Counted from the stretch's first letter, positions 7,895-16,362 are shown. The stretch is DNA of 64,000 nt from an uncultured Eubacteriales bacterium (GCA_905210485.1 CAJLXA010000002.1:1-64000), one strand, 5' to 3'. Translations and numbers: made by a program. The notes: generated by a model not told the origin, from the letters alone.

Positions 7895-7932
7895 AAAGCG
7901 ATATGTAAACACCTCTTTACATATCGCTTTTT
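7895..7932 (+). terminator. Terminator of the amino-acid importer operon
   Basis: A 15-bp near-perfect stem built on AAGCGATATGTAAA and its complement, with a 6-base loop, ends in a T run. Confidence 0.9.
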
Positions 7933-7990
7933 CCATGTATATTCCGCGACCATATCCGAAAGAATAAAAACAAAAACGAGGTAACGGAAT

Positions 7991-9463
7991 ATGGAGCATA
8001 AATCGCTGTGGCAGATGACCGTTAAGGCGCCGGCCTATCCGGTACTTGACGGCGAAATCACCGCCGACGTCACCGTTATAGGCGGCGGAATTGCCGGTAT
8101 ACTTACCGCAAAACTTTTGACCGAGGCGGGGTTCTCCGTCGTTGTACTGGAACGTGACCGTATCGGCGGCGGCGCAACGGGTAACAGCACTGCGAAGATC
8201 ACATCGCAACACGGCATGAAATACCGCACATTATTAAAAGACCTCGGCGAAGAAGGCGTGAAATTGTACGCCTCCGCCGAAGAAGAGGCAATCACCGCCT
8301 ACCGCGAGATGGTCGAACGGTATCATATCGACTGCGATCTTGTAACGCGCCCCTCCTGCCTTTATACCTGCTGTGATCCGGAATCCATTCTGGAAGAATG
8401 TCACGCGGCGCGTATCGGCGGCATCGACGCCGTAACGGTCGACGAAACGCCGCTCCCCTTTCCTATACGGAAAGCCGTGGTATTCCCCGATCAGGCGGCC
8501 TTTCATCCGTTACGGTTTCTGTACGGTATTGCCGATTCTCTCCGCATTTTTGAAAACACGGCGGTCACCGACATTGAGGACGGTACGGTCCATACCCGCC
8601 GCGGCCGCGTCAAAAGCCGATATACCGTTTTTGCCTGCCACTTCCCCTTTCGTAATTTCCCCGGTCTTTATTTCACAAAGATGCATCAATCGCGTTCGTA
8701 TCTTCTGGCACTGAAAGGCGTAAAACCGATTCCCGGGCTGTTTTATTCCGCAGATGCCGACGGATATACATTCCGCGATTACGGAGAACTGCAAATATTC
8801 GGCGGCGGCGCACACAGAACGGGCGAACCGTATCCGGGCGGTGCCTACGATATGCTGACGCGCACCGCAAAGCGGCTCTTCCCCGATGCCAAAATCGCTG
8901 CCATGTGGTCGGCGCAGGACAATATCACGGCCGACGGTTTACCCTATATCGGTTATTTTTCGCATCTCGGCGAACACAGTTTTGTCATCACCGGCTTTGC
9001 AAAGTGGGGTTTTTCCACCGCCTATACGGCGGCGCGCCTTATCACCGATAAAATCAGCGGAAAAGAAAATCCGTGCGACGATCTTTTTTCACCGCGGCGC
9101 GCCTCTGCCAAAAGTCTCGGCAACCGTTTGGCCGATGCCGGCGTGTCCATAAAGAATCTGACAAAAGAAATCGCCTCCTCTCCCAAAAGAACCGAAAGCG
9201 ACCTTGCCTGCGGCGAGGGCGACGTTGTCCGTTATCATGGACGAAAATGCGGCGTGTATAAAGATGAAAACGGAAAGCTGTATGCCGTTTCCTCCCGCTG
9301 TCCGCACCTCGGTTGCGAACTTGTTTTCAACCCAGACGAAAAGAGTTGGGACTGCCCGTGTCACGGTTCGCGTTTTTCCTATACGGGGGAGCGCCTGTGC
9401 GGCCCTGCGGAAACCGACCTGCCGCTCCTGACGCAGGAAACCGAAGCCGGTAACCCTTTATAA
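7991..9463 (+). CDS. FAD-dependent oxidoreductase with C-terminal Rieske domain
   Basis: 490-aa redox enzyme. The N-terminal DAO-type FAD domain (about 1-365) opens with VIGGGIAGILTAKLL (about 30-44), a dinucleotide-binding fold, and ends with the family's GFAKWGFSTAYTAA segment. A linker leads to a Rieske [2Fe-2S] domain (about 400-490) with both ligand pairs intact: CPHLGC and CPCHGS. The same architecture is seen in Bacillus YhfW-like proteins, whose substrate is unknown to me. A GAGG site precedes the ATG. It is alone between two terminators. In an anaerobe it may oxidise an amine or act in redox stress, but this is inference. Confidence 0.88.
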   Translation: MEHKSLWQMTVKAPAYPVLDGEITADVTVIGGGIAGILTAKLLTEAGFSVVVLERDRIGGGATGNSTAKITSQHGMKYRTLLKDLGEEGVKLYASAEEEAITAYREMVERYHIDCDLVTRPSCLYTCCDPESILEECHAARIGGIDAVTVDETPLPFPIRKAVVFPDQAAFHPLRFLYGIADSLRIFENTAVTDIEDGTVHTRRGRVKSRYTVFACHFPFRNFPGLYFTKMHQSRSYLLALKGVKPIPGLFYSADADGYTFRDYGELQIFGGGAHRTGEPYPGGAYDMLTRTAKRLFPDAKIAAMWSAQDNITADGLPYIGYFSHLGEHSFVITGFAKWGFSTAYTAARLITDKISGKENPCDDLFSPRRASAKSLGNRLADAGVSIKNLTKEIASSPKRTESDLACGEGDVVRYHGRKCGVYKDENGKLYAVSSRCPHLGCELVFNPDEKSWDCPCHGSRFSYTGERLCGPAETDLPLLTQETEAGNPL

Positions 9464-9681
9464 CCGTGCAAAACAACCGGGGAAAACGGACATAGCGAAG
9501 AATCATCTGCATGCGCGCACGCACGAAATGTATAGGTAACCGCTAAACGAACCTATGCTGTCAAAGTTCGACTACCGCCCGTTTTACGGTCCTCTTTCGC
9601 CTATCGTCCCGCTTATCGCCTTTCGTCCCGCGTACCGTCATGCGGATATGCGCGTCTTCGCGCGCCTTCTCTCCATTTGTT

Positions 9682-9722
9682 AAAAAAGAAAATGCAAACA
9701 AAAGTTTGCATTTTCTTTTTTA
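9682..9722. terminator. Bidirectional terminator
   Basis: The 18-bp perfect stem AAAAAAGAAAATGCAAAC and its complement, with a 4-base loop, serves both the rightward Rieske gene and the leftward trxB, whose stop codon lies in the stem. The 217 bases between 9464 and 9681 show no other feature. Confidence 0.92.
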
Positions 9723-10634
9723 ATTGTGCTCGCAGATATCCACAGCCGCAATCGTGCCGTCGGACACAGCGGTCGTCAATTGGCGTACGCGCTTTTTCCG
9801 ACAATCCCCGGCGGCATATATCCCCGGCAGGACGCATCCGTCTTTTCCCAGCACGCGCATGTTTTCATCGGTTACAAGGAAGCCGTTTTCACATAGTGCA
9901 AAGGGATCGTATAAAGCCGTATCCGGCACGCGGCCGATAGCGCCGAATACAGCGGATACGGCAAGGGTTTCCTCTTCTCCGCTCACTGTATGACGGAGGC
10001 AAAGGGCGGACAGCTTTCCGTTATCGGTTTTTGCTTCTACAGGGATCCTGTCATATAAAACCGTGATATTGCCGGCGGCAAGAACACGCCGCACGTTTTC
10101 TTCCTCGCCACGAAACGTATCGCGCCGATGCACAAGATATACGTGATCTGTAACGCCGGAAAGATACAGTGCCTCCGTGAGCGCGGTATTACCGCCGCCG
10201 ACCACCGCCACTTTACGGCCGCGGTAAAAACGGCCGTCGCAAAGCGCACAATAGGAAACGCCGTTCCCGCGCAACGCCTGCTCATTCGGGAACGGTAAAC
10301 GGCGCGGCTCACTTCCCGTGGCCAACAATACCGCCGCCGATAAATACTCATGTTTCGCCGTTTTTACACTGCACGGCGCCCCTGGGGTCACCGACGTAAC
10401 ATTTTCCGCCTTTATTTCGGCACCGCTGTCCTTGGCCTGCTTCACCAGAAAACGGATAAATTCGGCGCCGCTTATCCCCGGCGCGGCCGGATAATTCTCA
10501 ATCGTCGGTGCGTCAAGGATCTGACCGCCCCCGCCGGCTTTATCGAGCACCAAAACGCGCTTTCCCGCGCGCGCGGCGTAGAGCGCCGCTGTCAGTCCCG
10601 CCGCGCCGCCGCCGATAATCACCATATCCCACAT
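9720..10634 (-). CDS. trxB: Thioredoxin-disulfide reductase
   Basis: 304-aa flavoenzyme that reduces thioredoxin with NADPH. Seen: FAD motif GGGAAGLTAALYAARAG (about 8-24), catalytic disulfide CALC (about 132-135; most homologues have CATC), NADPH motif GGGNTALTEALYLS (about 147-160), and the C-terminal FAD signature GIYAAGDC followed by RQLTTAVSDGTIAA. Length is normal. It lies 23 bases after the S26-like peptidase gene and probably shares its promoter. Cytosolic thiol homeostasis is the expected role. Confidence 0.95.
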   Translation of the reverse strand: MWDMVIIGGGAAGLTAALYAARAGKRVLVLDKAGGGGQILDAPTIENYPAAPGISGAEFIRFLVKQAKDSGAEIKAENVTSVTPGAPCSVKTAKHEYLSAAVLLATGSEPRRLPFPNEQALRGNGVSYCALCDGRFYRGRKVAVVGGGNTALTEALYLSGVTDHVYLVHRRDTFRGEEENVRRVLAAGNITVLYDRIPVEAKTDNGKLSALCLRHTVSGEEETLAVSAVFGAIGRVPDTALYDPFALCENGFLVTDENMRVLGKDGCVLPGIYAAGDCRKKRVRQLTTAVSDGTIAAVDICEHN

Positions 10635-10657
10635 ATTCTCCGCCCGCTTTCTTCTTT

Positions 10658-11080
10658 TTATTTATTATGCCCGGATATACGTCGTTTCACGCGATGAAAA
10701 AAGTGCCGCACAGGATAATCCCATACGCGAATACGGGCATACAAACGGTATCGCCATGACGAAAGTTTTTTCACACGTCCGTTTCTCGTATAAGAGGTCA
10801 TTACGCCGAGGATCCTGTCGTCCGGAATCGGGGATTCGGTGTAATAGCAATTATCCCCGCGCATAACGTAGCCTGCGGCGGTAATACGAATAACGCGATG
10901 AAGCAGGAACTTCTCCTGCGCCGCGTCGTAGTAAAAGACGACATCGTATTTTCGCGGCGGACGTGTCGGCGCGGTCACCGTAACGGCGTCCTGCTTCTCC
11001 CGCAAAAGAGGAAGCATGCTCGTGCCCGCAATACGGCCGCTGTAAACAATCCGCCGTCCGTCCATACTTTTTTCGTCCAC
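10658..11080 (-). CDS. S24/S26-family peptidase (signal-peptidase-like)
   Basis: 140-aa protein with the S26 catalytic-serine box GTSMLPLLRE (about residues 19-28), the second box KYDVVFYY and RGDNCYYTE. The usual N-terminal membrane anchor is absent, and I see no clear Lys-containing box III, only KFLLHRVIRI. It may be a soluble or atypical member rather than the general signal peptidase. The start is a GTG at 11080 with GGGGTGG upstream; the ATG at 11065 is an alternative. It heads an operon with trxB under a consensus promoter. Substrate unknown. Confidence 0.75.
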   Translation of the reverse strand: MDEKSMDGRRIVYSGRIAGTSMLPLLREKQDAVTVTAPTRPPRKYDVVFYYDAAQEKFLLHRVIRITAAGYVMRGDNCYYTESPIPDDRILGVMTSYTRNGRVKKLSSWRYRLYARIRVWDYPVRHFFHRVKRRISGHNK

Positions 11081-11108
11081 ATTGCCACCCCATTCCGTCT
11101 TTTTTTAC

Positions 11109-11137
11109 ATCTTACCACGAAACCCGCGCGGTGTCAA
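11109..11137 (-). promoter_or_regulatory. Promoter of peptidase-trxB operon
   Basis: Minus strand: TTGACA (11132-11137), 17-bp spacer, TAAGAT (11109-11114). Confidence 0.85.
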
Positions 11138-11160
11138 GTTCATCGAATTGTTTTTTACTT

Positions 11161-11203
11161 AAAAGAAAGAACCGCATGCACGCATGACGGTTCTTTCTTT
11201 TGT
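11161..11203. terminator. Terminator after cotJ operon
   Basis: An inverted repeat AAAGAAAGAACCG / CGGTTCTTTCTTT with a 13-base loop has T runs on both strands. It lies directly downstream of cotJC in its direction of transcription. Confidence 0.85.
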
Positions 11204-11231
11204 ATTTATCAGTAAAAATGTACTGTAAACA

Positions 11232-11834
11232 TTACATTTTGCTGTCAAAGCTCGGATTGAAAGCGTAGAAATTCTTTTTATCCAGACGATCGGTGGCAAT
11301 GCGCAGGGCATCGCCGAAACGCTGGTAATGTACGATCTCACGCTCACGAAGAAACCGAAGTACATCGCGCACATCGGGATCGTCAATCAAGCGCAGCAGA
11401 TTGTCATAAGTAACGCGCGCCTTTTGTTCGGCGGCAAGATCTTCGTTCAGATCTGCAAGAACATCGCCCTTCACGCCGATTGCCGACGCGGTAAACGGCG
11501 TTCCCGCCGCGGCGCATGGATAAACGCCCACCGTATGATCCACAAAATATTTGTCAAAGCCGCCGGCTGTGATCTCCTCGGGCGTCAGATGACGCGTAAG
11601 CTGATAAATGATGGAAGAGATCATCTCCACATGTGCCAGTTCTTCCGTACCGACATCCGTCAGTATACCGACTACCTCATTATAAGGCATAGAGAAACGC
11701 TGGGAAAGATAACGCGTCGAAGCGGCGAGTTCGCCGTCCGGACCGCCCATCTGGCTGATGATGAGCGAAGCGGCGCGTGCGTCGGGGTTTTTGATTTTAA
11801 TGGGGTATTGCAGTTTTCTTTCGTAAATCCACAT
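11232..11834 (-). CDS. cotJC: Spore coat protein CotJC (manganese-catalase family)
   Basis: 200-aa ferritin-like four-helix protein of the manganese catalase family, laid down in the spore coat. Metal-binding helix residues are visible in GTEELAHVEMISSIIYQL (about 62-79) and in EQKARVTYDNLLRL and REREIVHYQRFGDAL toward the C-terminus. The N-terminal MWIYERKLQYPIKI is typical of CotJC. It follows cotJB by three bases. Its presence implies endospore formation. Some homologues have catalase-like activity; whether this one does is not shown by sequence alone. Confidence 0.95.
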   Translation of the reverse strand: MWIYERKLQYPIKIKNPDARAASLIISQMGGPDGELAASTRYLSQRFSMPYNEVVGILTDVGTEELAHVEMISSIIYQLTRHLTPEEITAGGFDKYFVDHTVGVYPCAAAGTPFTASAIGVKGDVLADLNEDLAAEQKARVTYDNLLRLIDDPDVRDVLRFLREREIVHYQRFGDALRIATDRLDKKNFYAFNPSFDSKM

Positions 11835-11837
11835 GTG

Positions 11838-12092
11838 TCAGTTCTCCTCCGTCTGCCAGGGCCACGGCATTTTTGCCCAGCGGAAATCCTCGTCATAACC
11901 GTCGCCGCCTGCCGTCAGGGGGCCGTATTCTTCTTCATATGCTTCGGTGGCACGTTCCAGTTCGTCATTGATTTTACGGAAATATGCCAATGCCTCACGG
12001 TTATCGGGGTAAGCGTCAAGGTACAGATTGGTTTCCACCGCCGCAAACGACAGTTCCGAAATCTTTTTCATCAGTTTTTCTCTTTCACTCAT
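11838..12092 (-). CDS. cotJB: Spore coat protein CotJB
   Basis: 84-aa acidic protein with the CotJB pattern: LMKKISELSFAAVETNLYLD, then DNREALAYF, and a C-terminal GPLTA...WPWQ segment containing WAKMPWPWQ. The start ATG at 12092 overlaps the end of cotJA by 8 bases, so translation is probably coupled; a longer open frame upstream lies inside cotJA and is rejected. It is needed, with CotJA, to place CotJC in the coat in Bacillus; that role is assumed here. Confidence 0.92.
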   Translation of the reverse strand: MSEREKLMKKISELSFAAVETNLYLDAYPDNREALAYFRKINDELERATEAYEEEYGPLTAGGDGYDEDFRWAKMPWPWQTEEN

Positions 12093-12471
12093 GGCACTCA
12101 CCTCCTGCCGCCATAAACGGCAAATCCAGCTCTTTGAAGAGCGTACCGCGTGAAAGACCCTCTTCGGGGCTGTACATTTTGCGGAAATACTGCCGCGGCA
12201 CATAAGCCATTGCAAGCGGGAAATCCGCCATAGGATCCACATTGTCGGGATCGCAGGGTGTTTTTTCTATATACTGTTCCGCGCGTTCACGACGCGGCGT
12301 TTCGGGCATCATCGGCGCTTGCGGTACTTCCGGTACCTCCGGCATTTCCGTACGCGCAGCAACACGGTTATTATCGGCATTATCCGTAATTCTTTCCGGA
12401 CTCATGTCCTCTGCCGTTCCCTCGTTCCGTTGTCTGCCGCGCAAGCTGTGATAATAATGATATTGATTCAT
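12085..12471 (-). CDS. cotJA: Spore coat protein CotJA
   Basis: 128-aa protein. Only the last ~50 residues (DFPLAMAYVPRQYFRKMYSPEEGLSRGTLFKELDLPF) match the conserved CotJA core. The first ~75 are a low-complexity extension rich in Pro, Glu and Arg (EVPEVPQAPMMPETPRR), longer than in Bacillus. The cysteine near the C-terminus (GGECHE) overlaps the cotJB start. The upstream sequence contains CATATACT (near 12513-12520), which fits a SigmaE-type -10 box, but the -35 is not convincing. First gene of cotJABC. Confidence 0.85.
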   Translation of the reverse strand: MNQYHYYHSLRGRQRNEGTAEDMSPERITDNADNNRVAARTEMPEVPEVPQAPMMPETPRRERAEQYIEKTPCDPDNVDPMADFPLAMAYVPRQYFRKMYSPEEGLSRGTLFKELDLPFMAAGGECHE

Positions 12472-12546
12472 CGGGTACTCCTTTTACAGCAGCCGCTGCG
12501 ATAGCAGTATATGTCGCGGCAGGAAATAGTGACATATTTCCCGTAA

Positions 12547-12573
12547 AAAAACGGCCGTCCTTTCGGACGACCG
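12547..12573 (-). terminator. Terminator of the ABC exporter operon
   Basis: Read leftward, a 10-bp stem ACGGTCGTCC / GGACGGCCGT (one G-U) with a GAAA loop is followed by seven T. Confidence 0.88.
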
Positions 12574-12582
12574 TCTTTGCTG

Positions 12583-13314
12583 TCACATTCTTTTTCTTTT
12601 ATGCATGAAGACCATAACAGCGGCAATCAGTATCGCAACGGCATACGCCGAAACAATCAAAACATCCTTGCCGACACCGTCATATGTACCGGCGTACAGT
12701 GCGCGTTCAAGGTTTACCGCATGTACAAACGGCAGACAATCGGCAATCCTGGTAAAAACATCGCCGAGAAGAGACATGTCGATCCATATGCCGGAAAGCC
12801 ACGCCGTCAGATTCGTCATCAATGCACCGCATACGCCACCGACCTGTTTTTCATTCATAAACGAACCAAAGAACAGTCCAAGCGCGATATAGAATACCGA
12901 CATCGGCAGAATCCCCGGAACAGCGGCCAACAGATTCACAGTTACAGGCAAGCCGAGGCAAAGCGCGACGGCATATGTCACAGCGCATTGCAGAAGCGCA
13001 ATCGGCAGGAGCGGCAACGTATAACCGAGAATATAGTCTATATCCCTCATCGGCGTCGTATAAAGGCGCATGAGAAAGGCGCCGGAGCGGTCTTTTGAAA
13101 CCAACATGCCCGAGAATATCGTCATGAAAGACAATCCGAACACCGTCATACCGGGAGCAAGACTTTTAATTTCAAAGATCGCAACGGGAAGATTGCGTTG
13201 CATGACAGACATCAGAATCAAAAGAATGAGCGGAAAGCCAAGGCCGAACGCCGGCGTCATCGGATCACGCAGGACTTCTTTTGCCGTTCTCATCGAAAAA
13301 GCGTATGTTCTCAT
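12583..13314 (-). CDS. ABC-2 type transporter permease
   Basis: 243-aa membrane protein, six hydrophobic segments in ABC-2 layout. It starts MRTYAFSMRTAKEVLRDP, the cytoplasmic helix of these exporters, followed by a membrane span LILLILMSVM. The central LGLFFGSFMNEKQVGG and the paired segments near 60-80 and 110-150 fit the family. It partners with the ATPase upstream: the start codon overlaps the ATPase stop as TGATG. A TetR-type regulator precedes both, so export of a drug, peptide or lipid is likely. The substrate is not evident. Confidence 0.9.
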   Translation of the reverse strand: MRTYAFSMRTAKEVLRDPMTPAFGLGFPLILLILMSVMQRNLPVAIFEIKSLAPGMTVFGLSFMTIFSGMLVSKDRSGAFLMRLYTTPMRDIDYILGYTLPLLPIALLQCAVTYAVALCLGLPVTVNLLAAVPGILPMSVFYIALGLFFGSFMNEKQVGGVCGALMTNLTAWLSGIWIDMSLLGDVFTRIADCLPFVHAVNLERALYAGTYDGVGKDVLIVSAYAVAILIAAVMVFMHKRKRM

Positions 13315-14039
13315 CACTTTGTCTCCTTTACCAATGCAACGAATGCTTTCTCCAGCGAATCCGTTCCCGTGCGCCGGCATATATCCGCCGTTGTACCGAT
13401 ATACAGAAGTTTCCCGTCCTTCATCACGCCTATACGATCCGAAAGCGCCTCCGCCTCTTCCATATAATGCGTGGTCAGTATGATCGTCATTCTGCTTTTC
13501 AGTTCCTGTATCACGTCCCATAGTTCCTGTCGCGCGATCACGTCAAGGCCGAGCGTCGGCTCGTCAAGAAACAAAACGCGCGGTTCGGATATCAGAGCCA
13601 TAGCGATACTGAGACGGCGTTGATAGCCGCCGGATAACTTCTTGGCGGCGGTATTTGCTTTGTTTGTAAGAGCAAAGGCCTCCATCAGCGATACGGCTTT
13701 TTGTACGGCATCACGGCGTGAAAAACCGAAAATTTCGGCAATCATCTGCAAATTTTCACGAACGGTCAGGTTCGGTGCATAGGCGCTTTCCTGCGGGGAC
13801 ACCGCAATGATCTTTTTGACCTCGTTTTCCGTATTCTTCACGCTGTTTCCGAAAATAAATGCGTCGCCGCTCGTCGGCCGTGTAAGACAGGAAAGCATTT
13901 TTATGGTCGTGGTTTTTCCCGCGCCGTTAACGCCGAGAAGAGAAAAGAGTTCTCCCTCCTGCACCGACAGCGTAAGCGAATCCACCGCGGTCAGTTCTTT
14001 ATACTTCTTTGTCAGGTTCTCGGTTCGGATTGCTTCCAT
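13314..14039 (-). CDS. ABC exporter ATP-binding protein
   Basis: 241-aa ATPase of the drug/bacitracin exporter type (CcmA-like). Seen: Walker A GVNGAGKTT (about 38-46), Q-loop VSPQESAYAPNL, signature LSGGYQRRLSIAMAL, Walker B VLFLDEPTLGLD, H-loop IILTTHYMEEAEAL. The ATG at 14039 (MEAIRTENLTKKY) is chosen; an in-frame ATG 33 bases earlier adds residues that do not fit the family. The gene overlaps the 3' end of the TetR gene by about 40 bases and the permease by one. Confidence 0.93.
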   Translation of the reverse strand: MEAIRTENLTKKYKELTAVDSLTLSVQEGELFSLLGVNGAGKTTTIKMLSCLTRPTSGDAFIFGNSVKNTENEVKKIIAVSPQESAYAPNLTVRENLQMIAEIFGFSRRDAVQKAVSLMEAFALTNKANTAAKKLSGGYQRRLSIAMALISEPRVLFLDEPTLGLDVIARQELWDVIQELKSRMTIILTTHYMEEAEALSDRIGVMKDGKLLYIGTTADICRRTGTDSLEKAFVALVKETK

Positions 14040-14604
14040 TACTCTCTCTATGCTCCTTATAATAAGCGGCAATGCCGCGATAACTGTCGTTCAATACGCG
14101 ATCAATTTCTTCTTTTTTCCACGGATAGTACCGGGTGACGATCATAGTGGCAATACCGTGACACACCGTCCACAGTTCGACATGAAACAATAGCGCCTCT
14201 TCACGGGAGACGCCCAGCTTCTCCTGCAACATATCGAGAAGCGGTTCGATCTCGCCGGCGTCGCCGTCTTCGGTATCCGTCCCTCTGTCGCGCATAAAAA
14301 GCAGGCGGAAAAGTTGCGGTTCTTCACTTGCAAAAGCAATATACGCAAGACCGCTGGCTTTATACGGCGTATCCGATGTGCGCACCGCCGTAAATATCCG
14401 TTCTGCGTAAATCTTTTTGGCCTCCGCAATAATTTCCTGCCGCAATTCGTTCATACTGCGGTAGTGGGAATAAATAGGCTGTGTCGAACAACCGATCTCC
14501 GCGGCAAGACGGCGGGCATTCAAAACGCCCTCGCCTTCGCGCTGTACCAATGCAAATGCTTTACGGAAAATATCTTCTTTGCGTACTTTGACCTTTGGCG
14601 GCAC
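13999..14604 (-). CDS. TetR/AcrR-family transcriptional regulator
   Basis: 201-aa repressor-type regulator. The N-terminal helix-turn-helix (about 9-55) reads RKEDIFRKAFALVQREG then AAEIGCSTQPIYSHYRSMNEL, the family's recognition helix. The C-terminal ligand domain (about 75-185) resembles the WHG-type domain (ELWTVCHGIATMIV). It is the first gene of the operon with the ABC exporter, and a perfect 20-bp palindrome sits between its promoter and start codon, so it probably represses itself and the exporter until an inducer binds. Confidence 0.93.
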   Translation of the reverse strand: MPPKVKVRKEDIFRKAFALVQREGEGVLNARRLAAEIGCSTQPIYSHYRSMNELRQEIIAEAKKIYAERIFTAVRTSDTPYKASGLAYIAFASEEPQLFRLLFMRDRGTDTEDGDAGEIEPLLDMLQEKLGVSREEALLFHVELWTVCHGIATMIVTRYYPWKKEEIDRVLNDSYRGIAAYYKEHRESNGSNPNREPDKEV

Positions 14605-14616
14605 GGCTTTCTCCTT

Positions 14617-14636
14617 TATATAACATATGTTATATA
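14617..14636. promoter_or_regulatory. Palindromic operator for the TetR regulator
   Basis: Perfect 20-bp palindrome TATATAACATATGTTATATA. It begins just after the -10 box and ends at the ribosome site of the TetR gene, a position that would block initiation. Confidence 0.8.
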
Positions 14637-14639
14637 TGT

Positions 14640-14668
14640 ATTATAGCACGCCGGCAAGCCTTTGTCAA
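14640..14668 (-). promoter_or_regulatory. Promoter of tetR-ABC exporter operon
   Basis: Minus strand: exact consensus TTGACA (14663-14668), 17-bp spacer, TATAAT (14640-14645). Confidence 0.9.
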
Positions 14669-14704
14669 TAGAAAGCTGCGGACTTTTTACAGAAGATACG
14701 AATC

Positions 14705-14753
14705 AAAAAAGAAAAGCACCGCGCGGTATCACGGATACGGATACCGAACGGTG
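14705..14753 (-). terminator. Terminator of the ribosomal superoperon
   Basis: Read leftward, CACCG-TT-CGGTATC pairs with GATACCG-CG-CGGTG around a 9-base loop, followed by CTTTTCTTTTTT. It lies 35 bases after rplQ. Confidence 0.9.
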
Positions 14754-14787
14754 TTTATCGGGGTATGTTGTCCCCGGAAACCGCCGA

Positions 14788-15333
14788 TTATTCAGCGGTT
14801 TCGGTAGCGGGAGCCTTTTCAGCTTCCGCAGCGGGAGCGGTCTCGGCGACTTTCTTTTTACGGGTAGTCGTCTTCTTTTTAGCAGGAGCGGCGTCGGCTT
14901 CCTTTGCAGCAGCTTCCTTTACGGCAGCTTTCTTTCTGGGAGAAGATTTCTTCGCGGGTTTTACTTCCTCCACGGGGGCTTCTTCCTTGACGTCCTTCAG
15001 CTTGATAAGAGCCATTTCGGCACAGTCGCCGCGGCGCGGACCGAGTTTATAGATCTGCGTATAACCGCCGGCTACATCGGCATAAGAGGGCGCGATGGTG
15101 TCGAACAATTTCTTCGCAACATTCTCGCGGGTCAGAATACCGAGAGCGGTACGATAAGCGGCGAGATTGCCCTTTTTGCCGAGCGTAATCAGGTTATCGG
15201 TAACGGCGCTGAGTTCCTTTGCTCTCGTGTAAGTGGTCTTGATCTGACCCTTATCGAGAAGATTCGTCGCCATGCCGTTCAGCATAGCCAATCTGTGCGC
15301 GGTAACTCTGCCGAGTTTTCTTGTTCCGGGCAT
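14788..15333 (-). CDS. rplQ: 50S ribosomal protein L17 with long C-terminal tail
   Basis: L17 lines the polypeptide exit tunnel region of the large subunit. Residues 1-115 are the usual core (MPGTRKLGR..., MATNLLDKGQIKTTYTRAKEL, then GGYTQIYKLGPRRGDCAEMALI). A further 65 residues form a tail of Lys, Ala, Glu and Thr (KKSSPRKKAAVKEAAAKE...), absent from standard ~115-130-aa L17. Similar charged tails occur in some other lineages. Last gene of the alpha operon, 20 bases after rpoA. Confidence 0.96.
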   Translation of the reverse strand: MPGTRKLGRVTAHRLAMLNGMATNLLDKGQIKTTYTRAKELSAVTDNLITLGKKGNLAAYRTALGILTRENVAKKLFDTIAPSYADVAGGYTQIYKLGPRRGDCAEMALIKLKDVKEEAPVEEVKPAKKSSPRKKAAVKEAAAKEADAAPAKKKTTTRKKKVAETAPAAEAEKAPATETAE

Positions 15334-15353
15334 TTTTCTTTCTCCTTATAAGA

Positions 15354-16325
15354 TTAGTCTTCAACCGTTTTCAGGTTGAGTCCCAAAGAATGCAGTTTCT
15401 GAATCACTTCTTCGAGAGACTTTCTGCCGAGGTTTCTGACCTTGATCATATCCTCTTCGGTACGGTTGATCAGATCCTCCACCGTGTCGATACCGGCACG
15501 TTTCAGGCAGTTAAAGCTACGGACGGAGAGGTCGAGTTCCTCAATCGTCATCTCCAGAACCTTTTCCTTCTTGGTTTCCTCACGTTCGATCATTACCTCT
15601 GCATGACGCGCGTCGTCGGACATACCGACAAAGAGGTTCAGATGTTCGTTCAGAATTTTTGCGGCGTGAGCGATGGCTTCCTTGGCGGAAATCGTGCCAT
15701 TCGTCAGAACGCGCATCGTGAGTTTATCGTAATCGGTGATATTGCCTACACGGGTATTCTCCACTTTGTATTCCACACGAAGAACGGGGGTAAAGATGGA
15801 ATCGGTGAAAATCGTACCGATCGGGGCGCCAACGCCGCCCGAAGACATGAGATAATATTGTTTGTTCTTATCCTGCGAAACATAACCGCGACCCGCGTCA
15901 AACGTGATCTCCATGTAAAACCGTGCGTCGGCACTTACCGTGGCGATATGCTGGTCGGGGTTAAAAATTTCGATGTCGGAATCGGGGATAATATCGGCAG
16001 CCGTCACAACGCAGGGACCCGTAACGTCAATCGTTACGGTTTTCGGGCTGTTCGTGTGCAGCTTGGCAATGATGCCTTTCACGTTCAGAACGATTTCGGG
16101 AACGTCTTCCTTGACACCCTGCACAGCGGAAATCTCATGAAGGACACCGCCGATTTTGATACTCGTTGCCGCATAGCCCTGCAAAGAGCTGAGAAGAATA
16201 CGGCGCAGAGAGTTGCCGAGCGTCTGGCCGTAACCGCGTTCAAGCGGTTCGACAACGAAAAGACCCTCGCTGCCGGATTCGTTCAGATCCTGCGTGCTGA
16301 CATCGGGCTTCTCTATTCCAATCAT
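15354..16325 (-). CDS. rpoA: RNA polymerase alpha subunit
   Basis: 323 aa. The N-terminal domain (about 1-230) dimerises and nucleates the enzyme (EPLERGYGQTLGNSLRRILLSSL). The C-terminal domain (about 245-320) has the UP-element-binding helices (IEELDLSVRSFNCLKRAGIDTVEDL, RNLGRKSLEEVIQKL). The ATG at 16325 (MIGIEKPDV) is used because GGAGG lies 8 bases upstream; the in-frame TTG five codons earlier overlaps that ribosome site. Placed between rpsD and rplQ as in other Firmicutes. Confidence 0.97.
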   Translation of the reverse strand: MIGIEKPDVSTQDLNESGSEGLFVVEPLERGYGQTLGNSLRRILLSSLQGYAATSIKIGGVLHEISAVQGVKEDVPEIVLNVKGIIAKLHTNSPKTVTIDVTGPCVVTAADIIPDSDIEIFNPDQHIATVSADARFYMEITFDAGRGYVSQDKNKQYYLMSSGGVGAPIGTIFTDSIFTPVLRVEYKVENTRVGNITDYDKLTMRVLTNGTISAKEAIAHAAKILNEHLNLFVGMSDDARHAEVMIEREETKKEKVLEMTIEELDLSVRSFNCLKRAGIDTVEDLINRTEEDMIKVRNLGRKSLEEVIQKLHSLGLNLKTVED

Positions 16326-16362
16326 GTTCAATTCCTCCAAAATCTTTGATTTAGTGGCAATC

